A DNA stretch of 64,000 bases. It comes from Nisaea sediminum. Its GTDB lineage: Bacteria > Pseudomonadota > Alphaproteobacteria > Thalassobaculales > Thalassobaculaceae. Below, piece after piece: positions 17,333 through 27,237 of the stretch; the first letter of the stretch is position 1, and each line of letters starts with the position of its first letter. The position numbers were made by a program, and so were the translations under genes. The notes under the pieces are model-generated. The model did no database searches. It had not been told where the DNA came from and was given only the letters and a program-made list of their open reading frames with translations. Location: assembly GCF_014904705.1 (NCBI RefSeq), contig NZ_JACZCQ010000010.1:124001-188000 (forward strand), in the 5' to 3' direction.

Positions 17333-19126
17333 ATGCATTACACGTTTGGGGGTCAGATTCGAATACCAATGCAGGATTTATTGGATTTTCTCGGCTCGGC
17401 AGGGCTCGGCGAGTATCCCGTTGCTTACTTAAGCATCGCGATCTCTCTATTGCTCGTTCGATTTTTTGTAAAAAATGGAAGCTATCTTAAATCTCTTCGC
17501 CTGTTTTTGATTTCAAATGCTGCCATAAAAGTCTATCGTATTTTTTTGGTGTCTGTTCAGCGCTTTCTCAATAAATATATCGGCCCTCCATTCAGTGTGC
17601 AGTCTTTTGGGTCTTTTGTTGTTCTTGCTTTTTTCTACGCAACGATTTCATTTATGTTTACCGTTATCATAGATGGAAAAGTAAATTTAGGGCCATTTAG
17701 CATTCTGGATAATTTACTATCACGTGATCAGCGTCTCTTGTTCGGGATTGTCTGTGTCATTTCCTTTGTCACGTTTTTGATTTTTTCTTTGGAGTTCCTC
17801 GACGTCACAGAACACAATTTTGATATTAAGAGGGCGATTAAGATTCTGTCCCTTAGCTGCATGTGGGCGGGATTCATTTGTGGTCTAAATTCGATCATTT
17901 TCACGACAGATATTGCTGCGCTTTTGTTCGGTTCTACGGGGCGGCAGCCGATCGCGACCTCTACCACCTTTACAGCGCAATCCCTTGTGGATGCGGCGCG
18001 AATCGGATTCGCTGGAGCAATAATCGTATTTATTGTTGGATTCGTGCAGGGCTCGTTGGCTTTTTTCAAGAGAGTTATTGGCGAGACGCCGTTATACTAT
18101 TCGAGCATAGACGACGTTACCACGCGATGGATTGAGAGATTCCGGCAAGGAAATGAAAAAGCGATAAAGACATTAAGGAAAAGCGTGATTTCATATTTTA
18201 ATATTGTTGTCTTTGATGTTGTTGGAATTTCATATATTTTTATTGTTGGTACGATGGCTTTGTCTCTTTCGCTCCTTGCGGTCTCGGGGTTGAAAGAGAT
18301 TGCGATCATTTCTCTTGCAATTACTATGATTTGTGGGTTTTCGGCGGTTTTGATTTGCTCATTTAAGAGCACAGACCGAAAGTCTACTGTTTCTGGTTGT
18401 CTCTTGCCGATTATCGTGACGTATCTTACCGCAATCGCATTGCAGAATTATGGGATAATCAATTTTCACGCATTCTATGCGCTTACATTGTTTGTGTTCA
18501 TTTTGCCGATTACAAACGCGATAACCGATCTAATTTCTTTTGAGGCAAGTAGATTTCTCCTTTTTCACACAATTAAGAATAAAGAAAAAGAGGGAATCAT
18601 AGTTTTTTTCTTGATAATAGACGCTGTTCTTGCTTTTGTCTTTCTGGTGTTTACGGCTATATTGTTGTCTATATTTATTGAAATCCTTTCAAGTTTATTC
18701 TCGGATAGTTATTCGAACATTTCTGCTCCCAGTTTCCTGACGCTGCTCGAGGAGGTAAAAGCAGCATCAATCGGAGATCGGTTCTGGGTGACCGTCATGC
18801 TCGTTACCACATTGCTTCCGACATTTTTGCATTTCCTTATCGCCGCTGGGTTATTGGTTTTCAGATTTCTTTTCGTCCACCTTGTCCGCTGGCATCAATA
18901 CTCCCCTAGCCTACCTGCGGAAAAAGATGAGAAAGTCTCGACACAAGCCGATGCCGATAAAGATGAAATGATCACATTGCGTCATGCCCCTGTACTATTT
19001 ACGCTTGGCATCACATCTTTTGTTTTTTTCTTTCTGAATATGACGTTGATAGCGTCTCTGGACAGAAATATATTCCAGTGGCTGGTCGAGATTGCCTACA
19101 ACGTATCGCGATACATACTAATCTAG
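17333..19126 (+). CDS. AT-rich orphan multi-pass membrane protein, probably acquired
   Basis: 597 residues with about 12-14 hydrophobic segments spread along the whole chain and only short loops. One hydrophilic loop at about residues 258-285 (IDDVTTRWIERFRQGNEKAI) and another near 525-550 stand out. I recognise no family or motif. By eye the gene is near 40 percent G+C and uses TTT, ATT and AAT freely, against a background close to two thirds G+C; the change starts just after cytochrome b561 and ends at the stop. No integrase, insertion sequence or tRNA flanks it. The start is uncertain: neither the ATG at 17333 nor the one at 17369 has a clear ribosome site. Confidence 0.75.
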   Translation: MHYTFGGQIRIPMQDLLDFLGSAGLGEYPVAYLSIAISLLLVRFFVKNGSYLKSLRLFLISNAAIKVYRIFLVSVQRFLNKYIGPPFSVQSFGSFVVLAFFYATISFMFTVIIDGKVNLGPFSILDNLLSRDQRLLFGIVCVISFVTFLIFSLEFLDVTEHNFDIKRAIKILSLSCMWAGFICGLNSIIFTTDIAALLFGSTGRQPIATSTTFTAQSLVDAARIGFAGAIIVFIVGFVQGSLAFFKRVIGETPLYYSSIDDVTTRWIERFRQGNEKAIKTLRKSVISYFNIVVFDVVGISYIFIVGTMALSLSLLAVSGLKEIAIISLAITMICGFSAVLICSFKSTDRKSTVSGCLLPIIVTYLTAIALQNYGIINFHAFYALTLFVFILPITNAITDLISFEASRFLLFHTIKNKEKEGIIVFFLIIDAVLAFVFLVFTAILLSIFIEILSSLFSDSYSNISAPSFLTLLEEVKAASIGDRFWVTVMLVTTLLPTFLHFLIAAGLLVFRFLFVHLVRWHQYSPSLPAEKDEKVSTQADADKDEMITLRHAPVLFTLGITSFVFFFLNMTLIASLDRNIFQWLVEIAYNVSRYILI

Positions 19127-19143
19127 ATTAAATTATACTGTGC

Positions 19144-21243
19144 TCACCCCGCCTCGCGTCTCCACGCCATGATGATCCCCCCGATCACCAGCAGCAGTAC
19201 GAGTACGCCCGGCAGCAGCGGCACGGTCCTTACCCCCGTCACGATGTAGTCCTCGTTCCGGATCAGCCCCGCCCAGTCGCGGCCTGACGTCGCACGGCCG
19301 GCGCGGACGCGGCGGAGGTCGGGGACGGCCTCCTCGGCGCCCCAGGTGACCGAGCCGCCGGTCGCTTCCGCCACGGGGCCGAGCCACTCATCCGTCGTGC
19401 GCACGTCCGAGAGCTCGATCGGGTTGAGGGCGCCGACGGCGGCGAGCTTGGTCAGCACCCCGTCGGCGAAGCTGTGCAGCCCGACCTGGTCCGTGGTGAA
19501 GCTCGCCTGGCCGCGGCCGGGGCCGGTGCGGGTGAGCGGCAGGGTGACGCGTTCGCCGTCCGGCAGGGTCATGGTCACGTCCGGCAGCTCGCCGTCGAGC
19601 GAGCGGCGGATCACTTCGATCTCCTCGCCGCGCACCCGGACGCGGAGATCGTTCTCCTCCAGGTCCGGCTCCCGCATCAGCCAGTGGGCGGTGCGGCGCA
19701 GCAGTTCGGCCTGCGGGCCGCCGCCGTCGAAGCCGCGGGTCCAGAGCCACATCTGGTCGGTCAGCAGATGCGCGACCCGGCCCTCGCCGAAGCGGTCGAG
19801 CACCAGCAGCGGGCGGCCTTCCGGCCCGTCCATCAGCACCACGCCGCGCAGCACGTCGGCCTCGATCTGGCGGAACCAGCGGCCCCAGGTCGCCGTCTCG
19901 GTCTCGATCCCGTCGGCGTCCAGCAGCGGGCCGCCGCTGAGGCCGGAGGTCACCGGATGGCGATGGCCGTCGAGCGTGGTGTGCGCGCGGAACGGCTCCT
20001 CGACGATGGCGCCCGTCGGCAGTGCCGGCAGGACCTCGCCGAGCGGCGTATTGGCGAGCGACAGGCGCGAGGCGAAGGGCGGACCGCTCGCCTCCAGGAA
20101 GGCGCCGCCCTTGCGTACGAACTCGACGATGTTGCGCAGGTAGCTGCGCGGCAGCACGCCGCGGCGCTGGTACTGGTCGAAGATGATCAGGTCGAACTCG
20201 TCCAGCTTCAGCTCGAACAGCTCGCGCACCGGGAAGGCGATTAGCGAAAGCTCGCGCACCGGCGTGCCGTCCTGCTTCTCCGGCGGGCGCAGAATAGTGA
20301 AATGCACGAGGTCGACAGAGGGGTCGGCTTTCAGCAGGTCGCGCCAGGTGCGTTCGCCCGCATGCGGGGCGCCGGAGACCAGCAGCACGCGCAGCCGGTC
20401 GCGCACGCCGTTGATGGCGAGCACGGCGCGGTTGTTCTTTATGGTCAGCTCGTCCTCGCCCGGCGCCGCGGTGAGCTCGACAATGGTCTCGCCGCCATGG
20501 GTGATCGGGATCTCGATCTCCACCACCTGGTTGGCGCGGATCACCTGGTCCGGCTGGGCGACACCGTCGATGGAGAGGCTGAAGGGCACCGCCGCCGCTT
20601 CCTCCGCATCCTCGACCCGGATCTTCGCGGTGACGGAGCGGCCGACGACGCCGAAGGAGGGGACATGCTCGACCACGAGGCGGCGGTCCCGTTCGCCGCG
20701 CTTGCCGGTCAGGATCACGTGCAGTGGCGCACCGAGGTCGCGGCCGCGCAGCTCCTCCACTCGGTCGTGGCTCTGCCCGTCGGTGACCGCCAGCACGCCG
20801 GCGAGACGGCCTTGCGGCACGTCGTCCAGCACGTCGCGCAGGGCGGCGAAGAAGCGGGTGCCGTCGCGCCCGCTGCTGGCCCGGGCCCGGCCGCCGTCGA
20901 GGGTCACCACGCGGAGATCGAGATCCTCGAAATCCTGGAGCTGGCGCTGCAGGTTTTCGGAGATCGCGGCCGCCCGCTCCGTACGCCCGTCGATGCTCTG
21001 GCTGGTGCTCTCGTCGAGCAGCAGCACGGCGACGTCGTTGCGCGGATCGCGATCCTCGGCGATCAGATAGGGGTTGGCGAGCGCCGCGACGAGCACCGCG
21101 AGCGCGAGGCTGCGCCAGACCACGCCGCGGCCGCGCATCACGGCCGTGTAGATCACCAGCAGAATCCCGGCGGCGGCGAAGAGTGCGATTGCCCACCAGG
21201 GGATCATCGGCGAGAAGTCTATGCCGACGGCGGAGCCGATCAT
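19144..21243 (-). CDS. Large membrane-anchored protein with glutamine-amidotransferase-like and BatA-like features
   Basis: About 699 residues. Two N-terminal hydrophobic helices (about 12-55) are followed by a long periplasmic-type region with a von Willebrand-like opening (VAVLLLDESTSQSI) and later a class-I amidotransferase-like segment (ELFELKLDEFDLIIFDQYQRRG), then a C-terminal helix. It is the last gene of the MoxR-DUF58-DUF4159 operon. The ATG at 21243 was chosen because GAGGGGG lies upstream; an earlier ATG at 21291 would sit inside the previous gene. Role inferred only from context: envelope-associated partner of the MoxR ATPase. Confidence 0.8.
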   Translation of the reverse strand: MIGSAVGIDFSPMIPWWAIALFAAAGILLVIYTAVMRGRGVVWRSLALAVLVAALANPYLIAEDRDPRNDVAVLLLDESTSQSIDGRTERAAAISENLQRQLQDFEDLDLRVVTLDGGRARASSGRDGTRFFAALRDVLDDVPQGRLAGVLAVTDGQSHDRVEELRGRDLGAPLHVILTGKRGERDRRLVVEHVPSFGVVGRSVTAKIRVEDAEEAAAVPFSLSIDGVAQPDQVIRANQVVEIEIPITHGGETIVELTAAPGEDELTIKNNRAVLAINGVRDRLRVLLVSGAPHAGERTWRDLLKADPSVDLVHFTILRPPEKQDGTPVRELSLIAFPVRELFELKLDEFDLIIFDQYQRRGVLPRSYLRNIVEFVRKGGAFLEASGPPFASRLSLANTPLGEVLPALPTGAIVEEPFRAHTTLDGHRHPVTSGLSGGPLLDADGIETETATWGRWFRQIEADVLRGVVLMDGPEGRPLLVLDRFGEGRVAHLLTDQMWLWTRGFDGGGPQAELLRRTAHWLMREPDLEENDLRVRVRGEEIEVIRRSLDGELPDVTMTLPDGERVTLPLTRTGPGRGQASFTTDQVGLHSFADGVLTKLAAVGALNPIELSDVRTTDEWLGPVAEATGGSVTWGAEEAVPDLRRVRAGRATSGRDWAGLIRNEDYIVTGVRTVPLLPGVLVLLLVIGGIIMAWRREAG

Positions 21244-21256
21244 TGCCGCGTCCCCC

Positions 21257-24031
21257 TCATTGCCCGAGCCTTTCGAGAATGGCGGGGACATGCACCTGAT
21301 CGGCCTTGTAGTTCCCGGTCAGCATGTACATCACCAGGTTGACGCCGGAGCGGAGGGCCATCTCGCGCTGGATCTCGCCGCCCGGCACCACCGGGAATTG
21401 GTAGAAGCCGTCGTCGGATTTCGCCCAGGCGGCGGCCCAGTCATGGCTGCCGATGATCACCGGCGAGACCTCGCTCGAGCGGTCGCCCTCGTCCTGCTGG
21501 ACATAGAGCCGGCCGCCCTCGTAGCGCCCGGGGAAGCTGTCGAGCAGGTAGAAGGCCTTGGTCAGGACGTGGTTCTCCGGCACAGGTGCGAGCGCGGGGA
21601 TGTCGAGTTCGCGGGTCAGGCTGCGTAGGCGCTGCAGGCCGGCGCCCGCGCCCGCGCCGCTGTCGATCCGGTCCCGCGTATCGAAGAAGAGCGTGCCGCC
21701 GTTCCGCATGTAGAGGTTGAGCCGCACGACACCGTTCGGCGTCAGGTCGCTCTGCGCCTCCGTGATCGGCCAGTAGAGCAAGGGGAAGAGCGAGAGCTCG
21801 TCGACCTCGACATCGACCGCCATCGGCTCCAGCGGCTCGACCGCCGTGCGCTGGGTCAGGACCTCGGTCAGGCTGCTGAGACCGGAGCGGCTGATCTCGT
21901 CCACCTCCCGGTCGCCGGTGATGACATAGGCGAGCCTCGTGGCGAGCGCCGCGCGCATGATCCAGCGGTCCTCCTCGCTCATCGGCGCGCCGCTGGAGAT
22001 GATGTTCTGCGCACTCGCCGTCACGGGAACCGTCGCAAGCGTTGCGCCGAGCAGCAGCATCGCCGCCGTTTCGCGCACCCGTGCATTGCCCACGCCCGGC
22101 ACGAGGCCGCGCATCACCAGCGTGATGACGAAATCCGCCAGCAGCAGCAGGACCGCCGCCGTGAGCGCCCAGGGCGCGAGATCGAGTTCGTCGCCGCCGC
22201 CGTAGCTGACCCGCGATGTGCCTCCCGGCAGGGTCTCCAGCGGCGTCATCCTTGCCGCTTCCGGCCCGAGATTGACGGCCGTGCGAGAGAGCTCGCTGCC
22301 GTAGTAGCCGGGCGGATGCTCGTGATCGATATTGGCCGCCTCGCCCTTCAGGAAGGAAATGGCGCGTGCGCTCGCCGGCGGGGTCCCGAGCTGGCCCAGG
22401 CCATCCAGCGTTTCGACCGGTGCCGCGGCCCCGCCATCCGTCCGCTGTCCGACGCCGGCACTGACGGCGACAATACGTCGGAGCATCTCGACGAAGGCGC
22501 CCGAGAGCGAGAGATCGCTCCAGTCCGTGTTGGCCGTGGTGTGGAAGAGGACGATGCGCCCGTCTTCGCGCGCCATCGCGGTCACGATGGGCGTGCCGTC
22601 AACGAGGCTGGCCCAGGTCCGGTCCGCGAGTTCGATCGAGGGATCGGCGAGCACCTGCTTGTAGATCAGCACGTTGTCGTAATCGGGCAGATCGGCGAAC
22701 GGCGTCTCGCCGTCGAACGGGGCGAGTGCGGCCGGTTCCGACCAGGAGAGCACGCCGCCGAGCGAGCGGTCGCCGCCGCGGAGCCGGACCGGCAGCAGTT
22801 CCGACTCGCCGAGCCCGCGGTTTTCCAAGCTTGCGGCGGCGAGGCGCGGGCCGGCGAAGCGGATCAGCGTGCCGCCCTTCTCGACCCAGTCGAACAGCTT
22901 CTGCTTTTCCGCCGGCGGCAACAGGCCGGTATCGGGCAGCACGATCACCGAGATGTCGCGCTCGAGGAACTCCGCGAGTGTGCCGCGGCTGACCTCGCTG
23001 AACGGCGACAGGGCCCGGTCGATGAAGAACATCTCCTCCAGCAGCGGCTGGGAGTCGGCAAAGCCGGTGCCGGAGACGAGACCGACCGGACGGCGGCGAA
23101 AACTCTCGTCCAAAAGGGCGACGGAGGCCGCTCCAGGCAGATCGGCAAGCTCGAGCCGGGCGAGCTCGTTCCTCAGTTCCAGCGGCAACTCCACATTCAC
23201 TTCCGCCGCAGGCTCACCCTCGGCGAAGGTCGCAGCGGTGCGGGTCAGAACCCGTCCGTCGGTCGCCACGGCGCGGATGTTCACGCCCTGCTCGGCGCCG
23301 GGTTTCAGCCGCGTGACCCGCGCCGTCAGTGCATTGCCGTCCCCGATCCGCGCCGTCAGCGCCATCGGCTGCTGGCCGCCCTCATAGACGGTCAGGGCGC
23401 CGAAACGGATCAGCTGTTCCGCGAGAACGGCATCGTCCGCGTCCTGGATCCCGTCGGTGAGCCAGAAGACGGAGGCCGGCCGTTCGATCGGCGCCGCCCC
23501 GATCCGTTCCGCCGCGACGAAGGGGACGCTGGCCCAGGGCTGGGGTGCGAGCGCATTGACGAAAGTGCGGGCCGCCTCGGGCGCCATCAGTCCGCCGCGC
23601 TCCAGTGCCGCCGAATCCGAGAACGCAGTCGGGAAGACCGCGATTTCCCGACCGGCCCGTTCTGCGCGCTCGATCAGGTCCAGAGCGGCAGACTTGCGCT
23701 CGGCCCAGCCCGGCGCGGCCGCCCATCCGTTATCGACGACGATCACCACCGGGCCGCCCCCGTCGAGCTCATCCCTGGCGCCGATCAGCGGCTGTGACAG
23801 CGCGAGGATGACGAGGGCCGCAAACAGCAGGCGCAGCAGTAAGAGCCACCAGGGCGTGCGGTCCGGCGTCTCTTCCGGAGACTGCAACCCATAGAGCAGC
23901 CGGATCGCCGGGAAGGCGACGGTGCGAGGAGAGGGCGGGGTGATCCGGATCAGCAGCCAGATCGCCGGCAGCACGATGAGCGCCGTCAGGATCCAGGGAG
24001 AGGCGAAGGCGAGCGGGCCGAGACTCAGCAT
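21257..24031 (-). CDS. BatA-like N-terminal domain plus DUF4159 membrane protein
   Basis: 924 residues. Residues about 1-80 form the BatA/aerotolerance N-terminal domain (two helices around FPAIRLLYGL), followed by a von Willebrand-type region (VVIVVDNGWAA), a central amidotransferase-like region (VIVLPDTGLLPPAEKQKLFDWVEKGG), a pair of hydrophobic helices at about 600-690, and a C-terminal DUF4159 domain at about 710-920 (LSLFPLLYWPIT; NLYMRNGGTLFFDTRD). It is nine bases downstream of the DUF58 gene. The family accompanies MoxR ATPases in alphaproteobacteria; biochemical role unknown. Confidence 0.88.
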   Translation of the reverse strand: MLSLGPLAFASPWILTALIVLPAIWLLIRITPPSPRTVAFPAIRLLYGLQSPEETPDRTPWWLLLLRLLFAALVILALSQPLIGARDELDGGGPVVIVVDNGWAAAPGWAERKSAALDLIERAERAGREIAVFPTAFSDSAALERGGLMAPEAARTFVNALAPQPWASVPFVAAERIGAAPIERPASVFWLTDGIQDADDAVLAEQLIRFGALTVYEGGQQPMALTARIGDGNALTARVTRLKPGAEQGVNIRAVATDGRVLTRTAATFAEGEPAAEVNVELPLELRNELARLELADLPGAASVALLDESFRRRPVGLVSGTGFADSQPLLEEMFFIDRALSPFSEVSRGTLAEFLERDISVIVLPDTGLLPPAEKQKLFDWVEKGGTLIRFAGPRLAAASLENRGLGESELLPVRLRGGDRSLGGVLSWSEPAALAPFDGETPFADLPDYDNVLIYKQVLADPSIELADRTWASLVDGTPIVTAMAREDGRIVLFHTTANTDWSDLSLSGAFVEMLRRIVAVSAGVGQRTDGGAAAPVETLDGLGQLGTPPASARAISFLKGEAANIDHEHPPGYYGSELSRTAVNLGPEAARMTPLETLPGGTSRVSYGGGDELDLAPWALTAAVLLLLADFVITLVMRGLVPGVGNARVRETAAMLLLGATLATVPVTASAQNIISSGAPMSEEDRWIMRAALATRLAYVITGDREVDEISRSGLSSLTEVLTQRTAVEPLEPMAVDVEVDELSLFPLLYWPITEAQSDLTPNGVVRLNLYMRNGGTLFFDTRDRIDSGAGAGAGLQRLRSLTRELDIPALAPVPENHVLTKAFYLLDSFPGRYEGGRLYVQQDEGDRSSEVSPVIIGSHDWAAAWAKSDDGFYQFPVVPGGEIQREMALRSGVNLVMYMLTGNYKADQVHVPAILERLGQ

Positions 24032-24040
24032 GGCGTCGCC

Positions 24041-24898
24041 CTACCCGTTCTGCCGCGTCATCGCGGCATAGAGTTGCAGCAGGGCCGCTTCCGGCGCTTC
24101 GGAGGTGACGTGCTGGGCGAAGAACCAGCCGGCCTTGCGGCAGGCGTCCTTCAGCCGGGCGCGGTGCAGCGCCAGTTTTTCGACATAGGCTTCGCGCACC
24201 CTGTCGGCGCGGCGGAGCAGGTGCGCGGTCTCGGCTTCGGTGCCTTCGAAACGGATGCGCCCCTGGAACGGAAACGCTTCTTCTGCCGGGTCGGTCACCT
24301 GCAGCAGGAAGCCGGAGACGCCGGAAGCGGCGAAGTGACCGATGATTTCGGCATAATCCTCCGCCGGCTCCATGAAATCGGAGACCATCACGGTGACCGC
24401 ATGGCGCGGAAGATGCTCCAGCGCCGGCAGGCTGGCGGCGCTGTTTCGAGCGTTCTCCAGCGTGTTCGCGAAGAGGTTCAAACCGCTCCGCCCGCCGCGC
24501 GGCGGGGTTCCCTCGCCGAGCAGTGCGATCCGCTCTCCGGCCTCGGTCAGCAATGCGCCAAGAGCAAGGACCAGGAGATCGGTGCGCACCGTCTTTTCCG
24601 GCAGGGTCCGATCGGAGGCGAAACGCATGGACGGCGAGGCGTCGCGCCAGATCCAGACGCTCTGGGAGGCCTCCCACTCCGTCTCGCGGACATAGACCTC
24701 GTCGCTTCGGGCCGTGCGGCGCCAGTCGATCCGGCGCACCGAGTCGGTGATCTGGTAGGGACGGAACTGCCAGAAGGCCTCGCCCATGCCGACGCGCCGC
24801 CGCCCGTGCATGCCTTGCGAGACGGTCGCGGCAACCCGCTCCGCCGCCACGAGCAGGGGCGGGAATTTACCGGCGAGTTCCTCGGCGTGATGACGCAT
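24041..24898 (-). CDS. DUF58 domain protein
   Basis: 285 residues. The DUF58 core is clear: FRPYQITDSVRRIDWRRTAR followed by RETEWEASQSVWIWRDASPS, the second part corresponding to the start of a von Willebrand factor A-like fold. It sits 15 bases after the MoxR ATPase stop. MoxR/DUF58 pairs are thought to act together in assembly or activation of protein complexes; no enzymatic activity is implied by the sequence. Confidence 0.9.
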   Translation of the reverse strand: MRHHAEELAGKFPPLLVAAERVAATVSQGMHGRRRVGMGEAFWQFRPYQITDSVRRIDWRRTARSDEVYVRETEWEASQSVWIWRDASPSMRFASDRTLPEKTVRTDLLVLALGALLTEAGERIALLGEGTPPRGGRSGLNLFANTLENARNSAASLPALEHLPRHAVTVMVSDFMEPAEDYAEIIGHFAASGVSGFLLQVTDPAEEAFPFQGRIRFEGTEAETAHLLRRADRVREAYVEKLALHRARLKDACRKAGWFFAQHVTSEAPEAALLQLYAAMTRQNG

Positions 24899-24913
24899 GG
24901 CGCGCCCCCCGGG

Positions 24914-25924
24914 TCAGCGATAGTCGGCCAGCAGCCGCTGGATGATATCGTCGAGCGAGACGCCTTCGGCACGCGCGGCGAAATTCAGCGCCATGCGGTG
25001 CCTGAGCACCGGCGGCGCCAGTTCCAGAACATCCTCGATCGAGGGCGAGAGCCGGCCGTCGAGCACCGCGCGGGCGCGGGCCGCGAGCATCAGCGCCTGG
25101 CTGGCGCGCGGTCCGGGCCCCCAGGCGACATGCCGCTTCACCTCTTCCACCTCGGTGGTCTCCAGGCGGCCGGAGCGGACGATTCCGAGGATCGCTTCGA
25201 CAACGCTCTCGCCGACCGGGATCTGGCGCAGCAGCTTCTGTGCCTCGATCAGCTCCGGGCCGTTCAGCACCGGCTCGACCTTCACGTCCTCGCTTCCGGT
25301 GGTCGCGAGCAGCATGCGGCGCTCGGCATCATGGTCGGGATAGCCGACATCGATCTGCAGCAGGAAGCGGTCGAGCTGGGCTTCGGGGAGCGGATAGGTG
25401 CCTTCCTGCTCCAGCGGGTTCTGGGTCGCGAGCACCAGGAAGGGGGAGGGCAGTTCGTAAGTATGGCCGCCAACCGAGACGGTGCGTTCTTGCATCGCCT
25501 GCAGCAGCGCCGACTGGGTGCGCGGGCTGGCGCGGTTGATTTCGTCCGCCATCAGGATCTGCGCGAAGACCGGTCCCTTCACGAAACGGAAATGCCGCCT
25601 GCCATCGTCCGATTCCTCGAGAATCTCGGCGCCGATGATATCGGCGGGCATCAGGTCCGGGGTACACTGGATACGCTTGTCCTCGAGCCCGAGCACGATG
25701 CCGAGGGTCTCGACGAGGCGCGTCTTGGCGAGGCCGGGAACGCCGATCAGAAGCGCATGTCCGCCGGCGAGAACGGTGGTCAGTGTCTGGTCGACGACGT
25801 CGCGCTGGCCGAAGATCACCGTCTCTACCTGCGCCCTCGCTTTCGCCATGCGGGCACCCAGCGCATCGATTTTTTCGACGGTCTCGGTTTCGAGCCGTTG
25901 ATCGAGAGTGGAGGAATTGGTCAT
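24914..25924 (-). CDS. MoxR family AAA+ ATPase
   Basis: 336-residue cytoplasmic AAA+ ATPase. Walker A is GVPGLAKTR, Walker B is ILMADEINRASPRTQ, and sensor elements follow in FLVLATQNP and PEAQLDRFLL. The start is preceded by AAGGAAG. It heads an operon of four minus-strand genes and is divergent from the DUF1285 gene with an 82-base intergenic region. In the family it acts as a chaperone-like remodeller with von Willebrand partners such as those encoded downstream. Confidence 0.93.
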   Translation of the reverse strand: MTNSSTLDQRLETETVEKIDALGARMAKARAQVETVIFGQRDVVDQTLTTVLAGGHALLIGVPGLAKTRLVETLGIVLGLEDKRIQCTPDLMPADIIGAEILEESDDGRRHFRFVKGPVFAQILMADEINRASPRTQSALLQAMQERTVSVGGHTYELPSPFLVLATQNPLEQEGTYPLPEAQLDRFLLQIDVGYPDHDAERRMLLATTGSEDVKVEPVLNGPELIEAQKLLRQIPVGESVVEAILGIVRSGRLETTEVEEVKRHVAWGPGPRASQALMLAARARAVLDGRLSPSIEDVLELAPPVLRHRMALNFAARAEGVSLDDIIQRLLADYR

Positions 25925-26006
25925 GGACTCTATACTTCCTTCTAATCACTGGCCCGCCGGACCTGGCCGGCGCACGCCGAAGAACTCATAGAAGCAGCCA
26001 TTACCG

Positions 26007-26594
26007 ATGACCGCATCGAACGCGTCTTCCGATCTCCCCCCATCCAAAGATCAGTTAGAGCGTATCGCAGCCGCAGCAACTGGCAAGCCGGAACCGCGCA
26101 AACAGATCGATATGGGGCATTACGGGATCCGGATCGATCGCGACGGCACCTGGTATCATCTTGGCACTCCTATCAATCGGCTCCCCCTGGTAAAGCTCTT
26201 CGCCACCGTCCTCCACCGGGACGAGGATGGCGGCTATTCGCTCCGCACCCCGGTCGAGCGCGGCCGAATCACGGTGGACGACGCGCCCTTCACCATCGTC
26301 GCCGCATGGTACGACGAGACCGGTGCGGAGGACATGACAACTCGGAGACTCATGCTCCGCACAAACCTTGACCGCATTGTGGCTGCCGGACCGGAACACC
26401 GGATTCGTGTCGAGACCAATCCGGAAAGCGGCGAGCCGCGTCCCTATATCGATACCGGAAACGGGCTGGATGCACTGATCACAAGATCGATATTTTACGA
26501 TCTGGTCGATCAGGCGATACCGATGGAGCGCGATGGAGAAACTGTGCTTGGTCTCTGGAGTGGCGGCATTTTTCACGAGTTGGGGTCGATATGA
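26007..26594 (+). CDS. DUF1285 domain protein
   Basis: 195 residues, conserved in alphaproteobacteria and commonly next to a NUDIX hydrolase gene. Recognised by IDMGHYGIRIDRDGTWYHLG, PLVKLFATVLHRDEDGGYSL and the C-terminal RSIFYDLVDQA. No catalytic motif is evident. Its stop overlaps the next start as ATGA, so it is translationally coupled to the NUDIX gene. It starts divergently from the MoxR gene. Confidence 0.85.
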   Translation: MTASNASSDLPPSKDQLERIAAAATGKPEPRKQIDMGHYGIRIDRDGTWYHLGTPINRLPLVKLFATVLHRDEDGGYSLRTPVERGRITVDDAPFTIVAAWYDETGAEDMTTRRLMLRTNLDRIVAAGPEHRIRVETNPESGEPRPYIDTGNGLDALITRSIFYDLVDQAIPMERDGETVLGLWSGGIFHELGSI

Positions 26595-27208
26595 CCGGCA
26601 TCTTTGACAGGGAGCGGTTGCGCGCGGCGCTGACGAGCGCCATCGAGAACGGCGCCGGGCGCGGCGATCACGATCTCAATCCCGGCATGGAAGTGGCCGA
26701 GCGACGGCGCCCCGCCGCGGTCCTGATTCCGGTGGTCGAACGCGAGGGCGGCCTGACGCTTCTCTTCACGCGGCGGTCGGACGATCTGCCGGTGCATCCG
26801 GGCCAGATCAGCTTTCCAGGCGGACGGGCCGAAGCAGAGGACCAGGGGCCAGCGGATACCGCGCTTCGGGAAACGGAAGAGGAGATCGGCGTGCACCGCC
26901 GGCATATCGAGGTGGTGGGCCAGCTCGATCTCTACCGCACCCGGACCGGTTTCGAGATCACGCCGGTCGTCGGCCTGCTGACCCCGCCGTTCGAACTCAG
27001 GCCCGAGCCCGGCGAGGTGCAGGAAATCTTCGAGGTGCCGCTGCCGTTCTTTCTCGACCGCGCGAACCACCAGCGCCACAGCCGCGAGTGGAACAACCAG
27101 ACACGCAGCTTCTACGCCATGCCCTATGGCGATTATTATATCTGGGGTGCTACGGCCGGAATGCTGGTCAACTTCGTCGACGTCCTGTTGCCACGCGTCG
27201 ACGCCTGA
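26591..27208 (+). CDS. NUDIX hydrolase, CoA pyrophosphatase type
   Basis: 205 residues. The NUDIX box spans ISFPGGRAEAEDQG and ALRETEEEIGV, and it is preceded by LLFTRRSDDLPVHPGQ, which matches the extra CoA-pyrophosphatase motif of the NudL/YeaB group. The enzyme would hydrolyse CoA or similar nucleoside diphosphates to phosphopantetheine and 3',5'-ADP. Operon with DUF1285 before it and the CCA enzyme 29 bases after it. Confidence 0.88.
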   Translation: MTGIFDRERLRAALTSAIENGAGRGDHDLNPGMEVAERRRPAAVLIPVVEREGGLTLLFTRRSDDLPVHPGQISFPGGRAEAEDQGPADTALRETEEEIGVHRRHIEVVGQLDLYRTRTGFEITPVVGLLTPPFELRPEPGEVQEIFEVPLPFFLDRANHQRHSREWNNQTRSFYAMPYGDYYIWGATAGMLVNFVDVLLPRVDA

Positions 27209-27237
27209 ACGCGGCAACTGAATCCGGAACCCGCTTT

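Noticed and set aside
19388-21196. A 602-codon minus-strand frame within the last gene of the MoxR operon
   Set aside because: Almost pure Arg/Ala/Gly/Pro translation, a frame-shifted shadow of the real membrane protein.
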